Shown here: positions 50,891 through 59,509 of the stretch, piece by piece
How positions within the stretch are numbered: position 1 is the stretch's first letter
Layout of the letters: each line of letters opens with the position of its first letter
Assembly: GCA_016712745.1 (NCBI GenBank)
Contig: JADJQN010000001.1
Span: forward strand, 868,001 to 932,000
Direction: 5' to 3'
DNA length: 64,000 bases
DNA from: Sandaracinaceae bacterium
Lineage (GTDB): Bacteria; Myxococcota_A; Polyangia; Polyangiales; JADJQN01
Program-made: the position numbers and the translations under genes
The notes under the pieces: model-generated
Seen by the model: only the letters and a program-made list of their open reading frames with translations
Told to the model about the DNA's origin: nothing
Database searches by the model: none

Positions 50891-51103
50891 CTAGCGTGTG
50901 AGCGGTGCTGGGCACGGCAAGTCGAGGCTTTGCGTTTCCTCGCAAAAGCCGGCGGCGCACGCAGCGAGAAGGCCACAGACCCGCCCGTCGTTGCAGTCCG
51001 CGACCGACGTACACGCGCGGGCGTCGCTCGGCGGATCGGGGATCGCGTTGTCACGGGGACAACCTGCTACCAAGAGAAGAGCGCAAACGAGAAGGACCCG
51101 CAT
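50891..51103 (-). CDS. Small Cys-rich lipoprotein
   Basis: 70 residues with a signal peptide and lipobox (LLVAGC) at about residue 15, then a Cys-rich tail (ACTSVADCNDGRVCGLLAACAAGFCEE...PCPAP) with seven Cys, probably disulfide-bonded. C-x-D-C-x-D-G-x-V-C tails of this style are common in myxobacterial exported proteins. It is a short, stand-alone example. It lies between the MBOAT gene and another small lipoprotein gene on the same strand. Confidence 0.68.
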   Translation of the reverse strand: MRVLLVCALLLVAGCPRDNAIPDPPSDARACTSVADCNDGRVCGLLAACAAGFCEETQSLDLPCPAPLTR

Positions 51104-51155
51104 CGAGGGCGCAGCCTACCATGGACAGGCCGATGAGGCTTTACCCCGCCCGGTG

Positions 51156-51536
51156 TTATGGGGTTTCCATCGCCGCGTCGCTCGCGATGCCACCGTCAGC
51201 CGGTGGGGGGAAACTAACGCTCGGGTGCGTGTTGATAAAGGAGGCCGGGTTGCGGTCTGCGCCGCCGAAGGGTGATGTGGCTGCGTAATCGCTCTCGTCC
51301 CAAGGCAGTTGATCGGGCACGCCAGCATCCGCAAAGCCGGACGCATCCTGCCCGGCGTCGCCAGGCGGCGGGAAGGTTCCAGAGTCCGCAAACGCTGAGC
51401 CCGCGTCCGGAGTCCAAATGCCGGTAGGCGGCTCTGGTTGTGCCCCGCCCAAACACGCGCCGTTTGCGACCGCGAGAATCGCAGTAACCAAAATCCAAAC
51501 GCGGCTAGTCGGTGCATGCAGCATGGCCAAGATCAT
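51156..51536 (-). CDS. Small putative lipoprotein
   Basis: Not recognised. About 126 residues with a signal-like N-terminus (VWILVTAILAVANGAC) ending at a Cys that could be lipidated, although NGAC is not an ideal lipobox. The rest is Pro/Ala/Gly/Asp-rich and probably disordered. Start choice is uncertain: ATG 51536, ATG 51524 or a longer frame to 51623. Composition is like the linkers of other exported proteins here. It is 96 bases downstream of the giant kinase gene. Confidence 0.5.
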   Translation of the reverse strand: MILAMLHAPTSRVWILVTAILAVANGACLGGAQPEPPTGIWTPDAGSAFADSGTFPPPGDAGQDASGFADAGVPDQLPWDESDYAATSPFGGADRNPASFINTHPSVSFPPPADGGIASDAAMETP

Positions 51537-51631
51537 AGAAGCACGATCAATGCCACGCGCCAAATCGTCGCGAATGCCGCTGCCTGCAGTTCGCCCAGAC
51601 CGACGCGCATAAGACAATGGCACATTCTGGC

Positions 51632-54600
51632 TCAGAGAATTTCATACTCACGCAAGCGTCGATAAAAGGTGCGCCGCGGCATGCCGAGGGCCTCCGCCGC
51701 GCGCACTCGATTCCAACTCGCGTCCTCAAGCGCGGTGAGGATGCGTTGACGCTCCTTGTCTTTGAACGCGTCCACGTTGTGTGGCGTGGGCGCGCTCGCA
51801 GTGTCGCCCTGCCCGCCCCCAGGCCTGTCGCTCGCGCGCGCACTCGCCACGGCAACGTCGCTGGTAGAGCCCTCCTCGGGCGCGATGTCTTGCGCTTCGA
51901 TGACATCGTTTTGCACGAGCACGCACGCGTTGAGCAGCAGGTGCTCAAGCTGTCGAACGTTTCCAGGCAAGCGCATCGTAGCGAGTCGCTCGATCGCGCT
52001 GCGCGAAAGACGCTTGGCGAGCCGTCCGCTCTGCGATGCGAACTTTGCGAGGAAATAATCGCAGAGCAGCGGAAGGTCTTCGCCGCGGTCGCGCAAAGGG
52101 GGCAACCGCAGCTCGACGACGTTGAGGCGGTAGTAAAGGTCTTCGCGGAACTTCCCTTCGGCGACGAGCTTCTCCAGTGATTTGTTCGAGGCCGCGACGA
52201 TCCGCACATCGACTTCCTCATCGTGCTCGCTACCGATGGGACGTACGCGTCGATCGCTGAGCACGCGCAAAAGGTCGATCTGCATCTTAGGCGGCATGTC
52301 GCCAACCTCATCGAGAAAGAGCGTGCCCCCTGACGCTTGCGAGATCATGCCGCGGCGCGTGCGCTCCGCACCTGTGAAGGCGCCCTTCACGTGCCCGAAA
52401 AGCTCGCTTTCCAGCAGCGCCTCCGGAATTGCGGCGCAGTTCAGCGCCACGAACCCACCGTTTGCGCGCGCGCTGCTCGAGTGCAGGGCCCGCGCAATGA
52501 GCTCCTTACCGGTGCCGCTTTCTCCATGAATCACGACGGGCACCGACGAGTCGCGCAAACGGTCGATGATCTCGAACACGCGACGCATCGGTTCGCTGCG
52601 CCCGACGATGCCGTAACGGGCGTTGGTCCGAAGAGATTCGTGACGTGTGCGGTCCAGCTCGGCTTTTGTATCCTTCAATTCTTCGGTGCGCGCGATGAGC
52701 ACGCGCTCGATTTCGTCTTTGGCTGCGGCGAGTTCACGATTCGCTTGCTCAAGCAGAAGGCGCCGCGACTCGTTCTCCGAAAGCAGTCGCGCGTTCTCTA
52801 GCGCGATGGCCGCCTGATCCGCAAAAGCTTCGAGCAGTTCCATATCCGCTTCGTGAAAACGGCCGGTACGGCGGCGGTGCTCAAGATAGAGGACGCCGAC
52901 CGTACCCTGTTGTCCGCGAATCGGTAGGCACGCGACCGATCGCAACATCAGTTTGTGCACTGACATATACTCGTTCAAACGTCGGTCATCGCGCGCATCC
53001 ACCGTTACTATCGGCTCGCCGTCGATCAGAACGGCCTCCGCAATGGATCGACTGAAAGCAACGTGCGCCTCGTCGTCGAGATGCGCTTGACGAACCGTGC
53101 GCGGGGCGAGCGCTCCCGACTCGTCGGTGAGAAGCACGAATCCCCGCTCCGCCCCCGACAGGTCAACCGCCGCGTCTGTGATGCGCTCGAGCAATCGGTC
53201 GATCTGATGTTCACGCGCCAGACGCTTGGTGATTTCGAGCAGGCGCGATGCACGTGGCGAATCGCTGTCTCGGGGTCGCTTTTCCAACATAGGAGCCTCC
53301 GTTGCGATTTCACCAGCTTGAGCTGCGCGATTGCGCGCGTCGCGACGTCGTGGATCGTGCCAAAACGCGTCACGCCAATCGGGCGGCAACGAGGCAGCTA
53401 TTCCCTCGAGTACCTCCACCGCCATTTGATCGAGACGTCGCGACAAGAAGTCTGCACCACGAAGCTCGTAAATCTTCGCGGTGGCAACCAACGTCTGCCA
53501 TTCGAGCTCGCGATCCTTGGATGCTCGGACTTCGCGGAGTAGCTCGTCGAGTTGCGCAATCGCGCCCTCCGGGTCGGCCGTGGCGCCGCGCGCACGGGCG
53601 AGCAGCAAGCGCAGGCGCAGGCGCAGCGGCGTGAGTGAGTGTTCATCGCACAGCTCCCGCGCCGAAGCGAGCCGCGCCGCCGCTGCCGACGGATCCATGG
53701 GTGCGTCGCGGTCGAGCAAAATCTCAGCGCCGTCGAGCATGGACTCGGCGACCTCGCGCCAGTGAGCGAGCGCCCGGTATCGCTTTGCGGCCTCGTCGCA
53801 CCGCTGTAGTGCGCCGTCGACGTCGCCCGTGCGGGCCAACCGCAGCCCGAGAATCAGAACGGCCTGCGCGGCCGTTGATCGCATGCCGTTCGCATCAGCA
53901 TCCCGAAGCGCGAGAGACGCCTCAACGAGGGCGCGCTCGTAAAGCCCAAGGTAGACGTGTAGGTTCGCCAAATTCGTGCGCGCCGATACGTCGGTTGATG
54001 AGCGCCCCGCTCTCTTCGCAAGCTTTGCGGCTGCCTCGAAATGCGTGGCCGCGCGCGCAGGCTCTGCCATGTCGTAACTCGCCGCGCCCATGTTCAGCTC
54101 GTACGTCGCCATGCTGCCCACGTCTGAAAGCTCGCGCGCGATGGCCAGGCTTTGGGCGTATAGCTCGCGTGCGACAGCAAACTCCGCGGTGCGGTGATGA
54201 TCGATTGCGAGGTAGGTGATTGCATTGGCCTCGTCGCGACGCGAGCCAACCGACTTCGACAGGGCAATCGCATCTTGATAGGACTTGCGCGCCGCCGCGT
54301 GATCACCGCGGTAACTCGCCACCATCCCGGCCGAAGTCAGAAGCTCAACGCGAACGACGTCGTTGGCTGCGGCCACGGCGAATCCTTCTGCAACATCGGC
54401 GAGCACCGAGTCATACTCTCCGCGACGTAGGTGGGCTTTGGCGCGTTCGCGAATGGCCTCCGCGCGGATCTTCGGATCGGCGAGGTCGGTAATCGGCTCA
54501 AGCGCGCGAAGCGCAGCCTCGTATTGGCCTGATGCATTGTGCGCACGTCCAAGCTGCACCGCGGCGTGCCCACGCTGATCGGCAGACGCCGACACATCGG

Positions 54601-56740
54601 CCGCCACGCGCTCGGCATTGGCAATCGATGTGTCGTAGGCACCACACGCGTAGTGCAATCGAGCTAAGTCCAGCATCGTAGCGATGCGTACCTCGTCGGT
54701 GGCCAGGTCTAGAACGATCGTGAGCAGGTCAATCGCGGCGCGGTGCGCGCCGCGCGCTTCGTGCTCGCGGGCGGCCGCACGAAGAATCTCGATCGACTGT
54801 GGTGCTTCGCCCGCGACAATCAACAGGCGCGCCTTGAGCACCTCGGGCAACGGCGCTCCACGTGGGATCGCGAGAATGGCCTTGGCCAGCGCCTCTTTGG
54901 CGTGGGACGGAAGGGCCTCTTGCAACGCGCGCGCGACGAGAGGATCTGCGAGCGCAATGCTTCCGCGCGCATGCCTCACGAGGCCCCCGTTCGCCGCTAA
55001 CGCGATCCAACTCTGCACTCGCGCCGCCGTCTCCTTAGCGAAGAAGGCCTGTACAAGCGTTACAGGAACGTCGCAGTTCGCAGTCGCCAGTAGCGAAAGG
55101 AGCGGGCGAGCGACTCCGACGGCTTCGATGCGTGCATTCGCGGCGCGCGTCGCCTCTGCCGACGGTGTCGCACTTTCCACGTCGAGTTTCGTGATCGCTT
55201 CGTTGTCGGCGAGTGCAGCTAGCAACTGCATGAGCTGCTGCGCGTTGCCATTCGTGCGAACGAAGAGAGCGTCTACTACTGCGGTGTCGACCGGCCCCCA
55301 CGCCGCTTCAGCGAGTGCGCCCACGTCCGCACGCCCAAGCAGAGGCACGCGCACAAGGTGAGGCGTGCCGAGGACGCAAAAAGCGCGGTCGGCGCTGGAA
55401 GAAAGGCTCGCGACCACAGAAATTCGTTCCGCGGTTTCGCCATGTGTCGCTACACGCAGTGCCGTCGCCAGCGTGTCCTCCCCCAGGTCCAGATCGTCGA
55501 CGAGTATAAGAAGCGGACCGCGCCGCGCGAGCGCGGAGAGCAAGCGAGCAAGTGCATCGACAAGCGCGCCCTCTTCGATGAGCTGCCCCTTCTCGATCGT
55601 GTCCAAAACTTTCTCTGCAACGCGTCGCGCGAGCTCGTCGTCGGTAAGCACCAACGCTTGGTGCAACAACGCCTCGATTGGCCGAAGTCCGTCAGCAACA
55701 CGTACTGCAACGTCGAGGGTGCGCACGCCGCGTACTTGGACGCGCCACTTGAGTTCTCGAAGTAAGGTACTTCGGCCACTGCCGGCGACCCCCGTCAGCA
55801 CGGCGATTGGCTCTGCGCTCTCGACGCTTCCGCTCGATCGCTCGGTTATCCATGCGTCTAGTTTTGCGAGCACTCCCTCATGTCCTCGAGGACGCGGCGC
55901 CACAAAGGCGGTCGGAATTGCAGTCAGATGCTGGGGGGGCAACAGCGCGTCGATCGCTTGTGCGAGCTCGGTGACGGCCGGCAATCGCTGCTGCGGATCG
56001 GGGTCAAGTGCGCGTAGAGCGACGTCGAGCGCTCGCGACTCGTCGTCGCTCAGCCCTTGCGGCTTGGTTGGTGCACGGCCACCCGCTTTCGTTGTGAGCG
56101 CGCGCGCGCCGAGCTCTTCGAACGGGGCTTTCTTTGTAACTGCAATCCACAGCATGGCGCCAAGTGCATACACATCGGTCGCGACACTCACGCGAGCGCC
56201 TTTGAAGAGCTCGGGCGCCATGAACTGCGGCGTGCCGGACGCTGCCGATCCGTCAACGCGCTTCTCACGCGAGAGCCGCGCCAAGCCAAAGTCGATCAAC
56301 GTCGGCGTACCGGCTTCATCGACGATGACATTCTGCGGCTTCAGATCACCATGCACGACTCCAGCGCGATGGAGCGGCGCCACCCGCTTTGCAATCATTG
56401 AGACCATCGCCAAACGTTGGTGCAAGGCGAGGCGCCCCGCGACTTGGCTGAGCGGCTCGCCCTCGACGTAGCTTCGCGTGAAGAACGGCCCACCCGGGTC
56501 ATCGCCATCTGGCTCGATAAATCCGAAGTCGATGACGCGTGCGACACCGGGAATCGCAAGAGCAGCCAAAACGCCGAACTCGTGCTCGAACGACGCGCGC
56601 AGAAGCTCGTCGGCATTTGCGTGGAGGCGCTTGAGCGCAACGGCAGGTCCCCCAACGAAGCGGTCCTCCGCGAGATAGACGCCACCCTCAGCGCCCGCGC
56701 CCAGCGCCCTAATAACTCGGTACCGAGAGAGCCCCCGCAT
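51632..56740 (-). CDS. Giant Ser/Thr kinase - ATPase - TPR - GAF - sigma54 activator
   Basis: 1702 residues joining several signalling modules. About 1-270: Hanks-type kinase (ALKRL Lys; HGDLKPQN with catalytic Asp but Gly before it; IDFGLAR; GTPQFMAPE). About 290-520: STAND/AAA-like ATPase with P-loop GVAGSGRSTLLREL. About 600-1150: TPR-like helices. About 1180-1330: GAF (SGAERGFVLLTDESGAL). About 1340-1400: coiled coil. About 1400-1640: sigma-54 AAA+ domain with GESGTGKE, GAFTGAERTRRG and FLDEVGDMPP. Last 50: Fis-type HTH (ALEDASWNRVRAAEALGMPRRTFYRRL). It should activate sigma-54 promoters in response to a ligand or kinase cue. Confidence 0.93.
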   Translation of the reverse strand: MRGLSRYRVIRALGAGAEGGVYLAEDRFVGGPAVALKRLHANADELLRASFEHEFGVLAALAIPGVARVIDFGFIEPDGDDPGGPFFTRSYVEGEPLSQVAGRLALHQRLAMVSMIAKRVAPLHRAGVVHGDLKPQNVIVDEAGTPTLIDFGLARLSREKRVDGSAASGTPQFMAPELFKGARVSVATDVYALGAMLWIAVTKKAPFEELGARALTTKAGGRAPTKPQGLSDDESRALDVALRALDPDPQQRLPAVTELAQAIDALLPPQHLTAIPTAFVAPRPRGHEGVLAKLDAWITERSSGSVESAEPIAVLTGVAGSGRSTLLRELKWRVQVRGVRTLDVAVRVADGLRPIEALLHQALVLTDDELARRVAEKVLDTIEKGQLIEEGALVDALARLLSALARRGPLLILVDDLDLGEDTLATALRVATHGETAERISVVASLSSSADRAFCVLGTPHLVRVPLLGRADVGALAEAAWGPVDTAVVDALFVRTNGNAQQLMQLLAALADNEAITKLDVESATPSAEATRAANARIEAVGVARPLLSLLATANCDVPVTLVQAFFAKETAARVQSWIALAANGGLVRHARGSIALADPLVARALQEALPSHAKEALAKAILAIPRGAPLPEVLKARLLIVAGEAPQSIEILRAAAREHEARGAHRAAIDLLTIVLDLATDEVRIATMLDLARLHYACGAYDTSIANAERVAADVSASADQRGHAAVQLGRAHNASGQYEAALRALEPITDLADPKIRAEAIRERAKAHLRRGEYDSVLADVAEGFAVAAANDVVRVELLTSAGMVASYRGDHAAARKSYQDAIALSKSVGSRRDEANAITYLAIDHHRTAEFAVARELYAQSLAIARELSDVGSMATYELNMGAASYDMAEPARAATHFEAAAKLAKRAGRSSTDVSARTNLANLHVYLGLYERALVEASLALRDADANGMRSTAAQAVLILGLRLARTGDVDGALQRCDEAAKRYRALAHWREVAESMLDGAEILLDRDAPMDPSAAAARLASARELCDEHSLTPLRLRLRLLLARARGATADPEGAIAQLDELLREVRASKDRELEWQTLVATAKIYELRGADFLSRRLDQMAVEVLEGIAASLPPDWRDAFWHDPRRRDARNRAAQAGEIATEAPMLEKRPRDSDSPRASRLLEITKRLAREHQIDRLLERITDAAVDLSGAERGFVLLTDESGALAPRTVRQAHLDDEAHVAFSRSIAEAVLIDGEPIVTVDARDDRRLNEYMSVHKLMLRSVACLPIRGQQGTVGVLYLEHRRRTGRFHEADMELLEAFADQAAIALENARLLSENESRRLLLEQANRELAAAKDEIERVLIARTEELKDTKAELDRTRHESLRTNARYGIVGRSEPMRRVFEIIDRLRDSSVPVVIHGESGTGKELIARALHSSSARANGGFVALNCAAIPEALLESELFGHVKGAFTGAERTRRGMISQASGGTLFLDEVGDMPPKMQIDLLRVLSDRRVRPIGSEHDEEVDVRIVAASNKSLEKLVAEGKFREDLYYRLNVVELRLPPLRDRGEDLPLLCDYFLAKFASQSGRLAKRLSRSAIERLATMRLPGNVRQLEHLLLNACVLVQNDVIEAQDIAPEEGSTSDVAVASARASDRPGGGQGDTASAPTPHNVDAFKDKERQRILTALEDASWNRVRAAEALGMPRRTFYRRLREYEIL

Positions 56741-56814
56741 TTCCGAAAGCTAGCCCGTGGCACAGACCCGCACAAGTCGGCACAGCGCCTTGGGGCATTT
56801 GGCACAGTATGACG

Positions 56815-58016
56815 CTAAGAAACCAACGTAAATCCGGCGCTACTAATCGCCGCCCGTAGTTCGGCAGCGTGCTCGAAACCCTTCGTTTCGAGGTCAATTT
56901 CTACAACCGTCTGCCCGAGCTCGACTCGCGCGGCGTTTCTGTCGTGCTGGACCTGCTGGATATTGCCGCCCGTGTCGCCAACAACCGATAGGAGGCGAGC
57001 CAAGGACCCTGGCACATCTGGCACAGTGACGATTAGGCGCATGAGGCGCCCAGATTTCACCAGACCGCGCTCGATGATGCGCGAGATCACGTTCACGTCG
57101 ATGTTTCCGCCGCACACAATCGCAGCCACCTTCTTGCCCGCCACGGGCAAGCGCTTGTGTACGAGGGCCGCGAGCGCCGCGGCACCCGCGCCTTCCGCCA
57201 CCGTCTTTTCTTTTTCGAGCAGAAGGAGAATCGCTTCGGCGATTTCCTCTTCGTCCACAAGAACGAGGTCATCCATGTAGCGCTGGCACAGCTCGAGCGT
57301 CTTTACGCCCACCGTTTTGACGGCAATGCCTTCAGCGATTGTCTTCTTTGCATCAACTGTGACCGGTTTACCGGCGGCGAGCGACGCCTTCATCGACGCC
57401 ATTGCTTTGGTTTCCACGCCATAGATCTTGATACGCGGATTTGTTTCTTTGATCGCAAGGGCTACCCCGGCAGCCAAGCCGCCGCCGCCAACTGCGATGA
57501 CCACCGCGTCGAGGTAAGGATTCTGTTCGACCAGCTCGAGGCCGATCGTTCCCTGCCCCGCAATGACGTCGTCGTCGTCAAGGGGTGGATGAACGCGTAA
57601 CCGTGTTCGGCACCGATGCGCATCGCTTCCGCGTACGCCTCGTCGTAGTTCGAACCGTGCAGAACGACGTTCGCTCCGAAGCTCTTCGTGGCGCTGACCT
57701 TTACCAGTGGTGTTGTCTGGGGCATCACGATGGTCGCTGCAATCTTCAAACGACGCGCGTGATAAGCCACGCCTTGCGCATGATTGCCCGCGCTCGCAGC
57801 GATCACGCCCGCAGCGCGTTCTTTCTCGCTTAAGAGCAGCAGTTTATTGCACGCGCCGCGTTCCTTGAACGAGCCCGTCATCTGCAAATTCTCGAGCTTC
57901 AGAAAGAGCTTGCAGCCCGTGAGCTCCGAAAGCGTTAGCGAGTGCGCGCATGGAGACATGTAGATCGCGTCACCCATTCGTTCGCGCGCAGCTTCGATGT
58001 CAGCAAAGGTGATCAT
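56815..58016 (-). pseudogene. ilvA: Threonine dehydratase with a single-base frameshift
   Basis: PLP enzyme that deaminates threonine to 2-oxobutyrate. The first 145 or so codons are normal (TGSFKERGA with PLP Lys51, IAASAGNHAQGVAYHA). After FIHP the frame breaks in TTGACGACGACGACG near 57580; one extra base would give DDDDVIAGQGTIGLELVEQNPYLDAVVIAVGGGG and a 400-residue protein with a C-terminal ACT domain. The rest (GGGGLAAG, VCGGNIDVNV, ACT fold DVPGSLARLL) is intact in the other frame. Because only one base is missing in a repetitive GAC run, sequence error or a very recent mutation is likely. It sits between the two kinase genes. Confidence 0.88.
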
Positions 58017-58020
58017 GGTC

Positions 58021-59415
58021 CTACTCTTGATCGGTGTTCGTTTTTTCGTCGGTATATTCGCCAGAATCGTCGATGGCTTCTACGTCGTCATGATTCGCTT
58101 CGTCAGAGGTCGGTAGATTGTGATCGTCGGTTGAATCGTCCGTGACCTCTCCAGCCAGTCGTCGCGAGAGATCTCGCATGTAGTCGTTTGCATCTGAGTC
58201 GCTGGGCACGCGCGACTTCGGAGCATCTAGCAAGACGACGGGGTGTCCAGCGCTGTCCTCGAGGGAATCCAACGACAAATCGCGTGGCAGTGAGATGGGT
58301 TCGATCACAAAATACCTATCCATCGGATCGCGAATACCGGGCGGCGCAGGCGCAATTGACTCGAGCGGCTCGTTGCTAATATCGAGATCTTCGAATGGCA
58401 ACTCTTCGGTCGAGTCGAGAGTTCGTGCGATCGATTCCGCGACGACGTCGAGCTTGGGACGCGGTGCTTCAGCGATTCCGAGCGAGAGGTCCTTCTCGGG
58501 CTCGTAGGGAAAGACCGTGTTGATATAACGCGCCAGCGCACGCGGACTCGTGGCAATAGAGTGCGTTCGCGCGAATTCCTCCAGTGCCTGCGCTGCGTGC
58601 ATGGCGCTTGGCATGCGCTGCGCGCGATTGCGCCGCAACATCGACAGCACCACGGATTCCAAACCTTGCGGATAGCCGGGCACGCGCACGCTCGGCGGCA
58701 GCACGTCCTCTTCGACGATGCGCGTCATGTTCTGCACGTCCGTGCCGGCAAAGAGACGAACGCCCGTCGTTAACTCGTAGAGCACAACACCGAGGGCAAA
58801 AACATCCACGCGCTTGTCGAGCGACATAGCCTTCACCTGCTCGGGCGCCATGTATGCATACGTACCCTTCACGACGTTGGCGTCCGTGTCGCGCCGCGCG
58901 GTCGTGCGAGCGATCCCGAAGTCTACCAACTTCGCAACACCATCCCGTGTGATCATGATGTTCTGCGGATTCACGTCGCGGTGCACGATGCGAAGCGCTT
59001 GGCCAAGGCGGTCGCGCCGCTCGTGCGCGTGATGTAGCCCCTCGCAGATCTGCATCACAACACCGATCGCTACCCCAAGCGGCATCGGTCGCCCGAGACG
59101 CGCGCCCTGCTGCCAGAGTGCGGCGAGGTCGTAGCCATCGACATGCTCCATCGCCATAAACCAAGTGCCGTCTTCGAAACCCAACTCGAAGACCTGAGGA
59201 ATGTTTGGGTGCGCGAGCGCTGCCAAAAGCTTCGCCTCATCCTGAAACATTCGCCGCGCACTCTCGTGCTCGGTAAGGTTGCGGAAGAGGCGTTTGACGA
59301 CGACGTCGTGGAAAAAACCAGCGTCTCCGCGCATGCGAGCGAGGAAGAGCTCCGCCATTCCGCCTGCAGCGAGGCGACGCACCAGCTCATATCGTCCAAA
59401 GGTCGCTGTGCTCAC
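58021..59415 (-). CDS. Ser/Thr protein kinase with acidic C-terminal tail
   Basis: 464-residue Hanks-type kinase. Gly-loop LAAGGMAELF, Lys41 (VVVKRL), HRDVNPQN with catalytic Asp147, DFG at 165-167 and the activation-loop GTYAYMAPEQ are all present. The kinase domain fills about 1-275; the tail (about 300-464) is acidic and rich in Ser/Asp/Glu with no transmembrane helix, so it should be cytoplasmic. It starts 94 bases from the divergent pseudokinase gene and stops 4 bases before ilvA. Substrates are unknown; the pseudokinase next door could be a partner. Confidence 0.94.
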   Translation of the reverse strand: MSTATFGRYELVRRLAAGGMAELFLARMRGDAGFFHDVVVKRLFRNLTEHESARRMFQDEAKLLAALAHPNIPQVFELGFEDGTWFMAMEHVDGYDLAALWQQGARLGRPMPLGVAIGVVMQICEGLHHAHERRDRLGQALRIVHRDVNPQNIMITRDGVAKLVDFGIARTTARRDTDANVVKGTYAYMAPEQVKAMSLDKRVDVFALGVVLYELTTGVRLFAGTDVQNMTRIVEEDVLPPSVRVPGYPQGLESVVLSMLRRNRAQRMPSAMHAAQALEEFARTHSIATSPRALARYINTVFPYEPEKDLSLGIAEAPRPKLDVVAESIARTLDSTEELPFEDLDISNEPLESIAPAPPGIRDPMDRYFVIEPISLPRDLSLDSLEDSAGHPVVLLDAPKSRVPSDSDANDYMRDLSRRLAGEVTDDSTDDHNLPTSDEANHDDVEAIDDSGEYTDEKTNTDQE

Positions 59416-59509
59416 GGGCGGACGCAGTGTAGCTCTCTTTGACGGCGATTTCGCGCGAATAGCTCAGGGTTGAATCAGAAAGCGCATAAACGATAGGCTC
59501 GTGCTCCCC

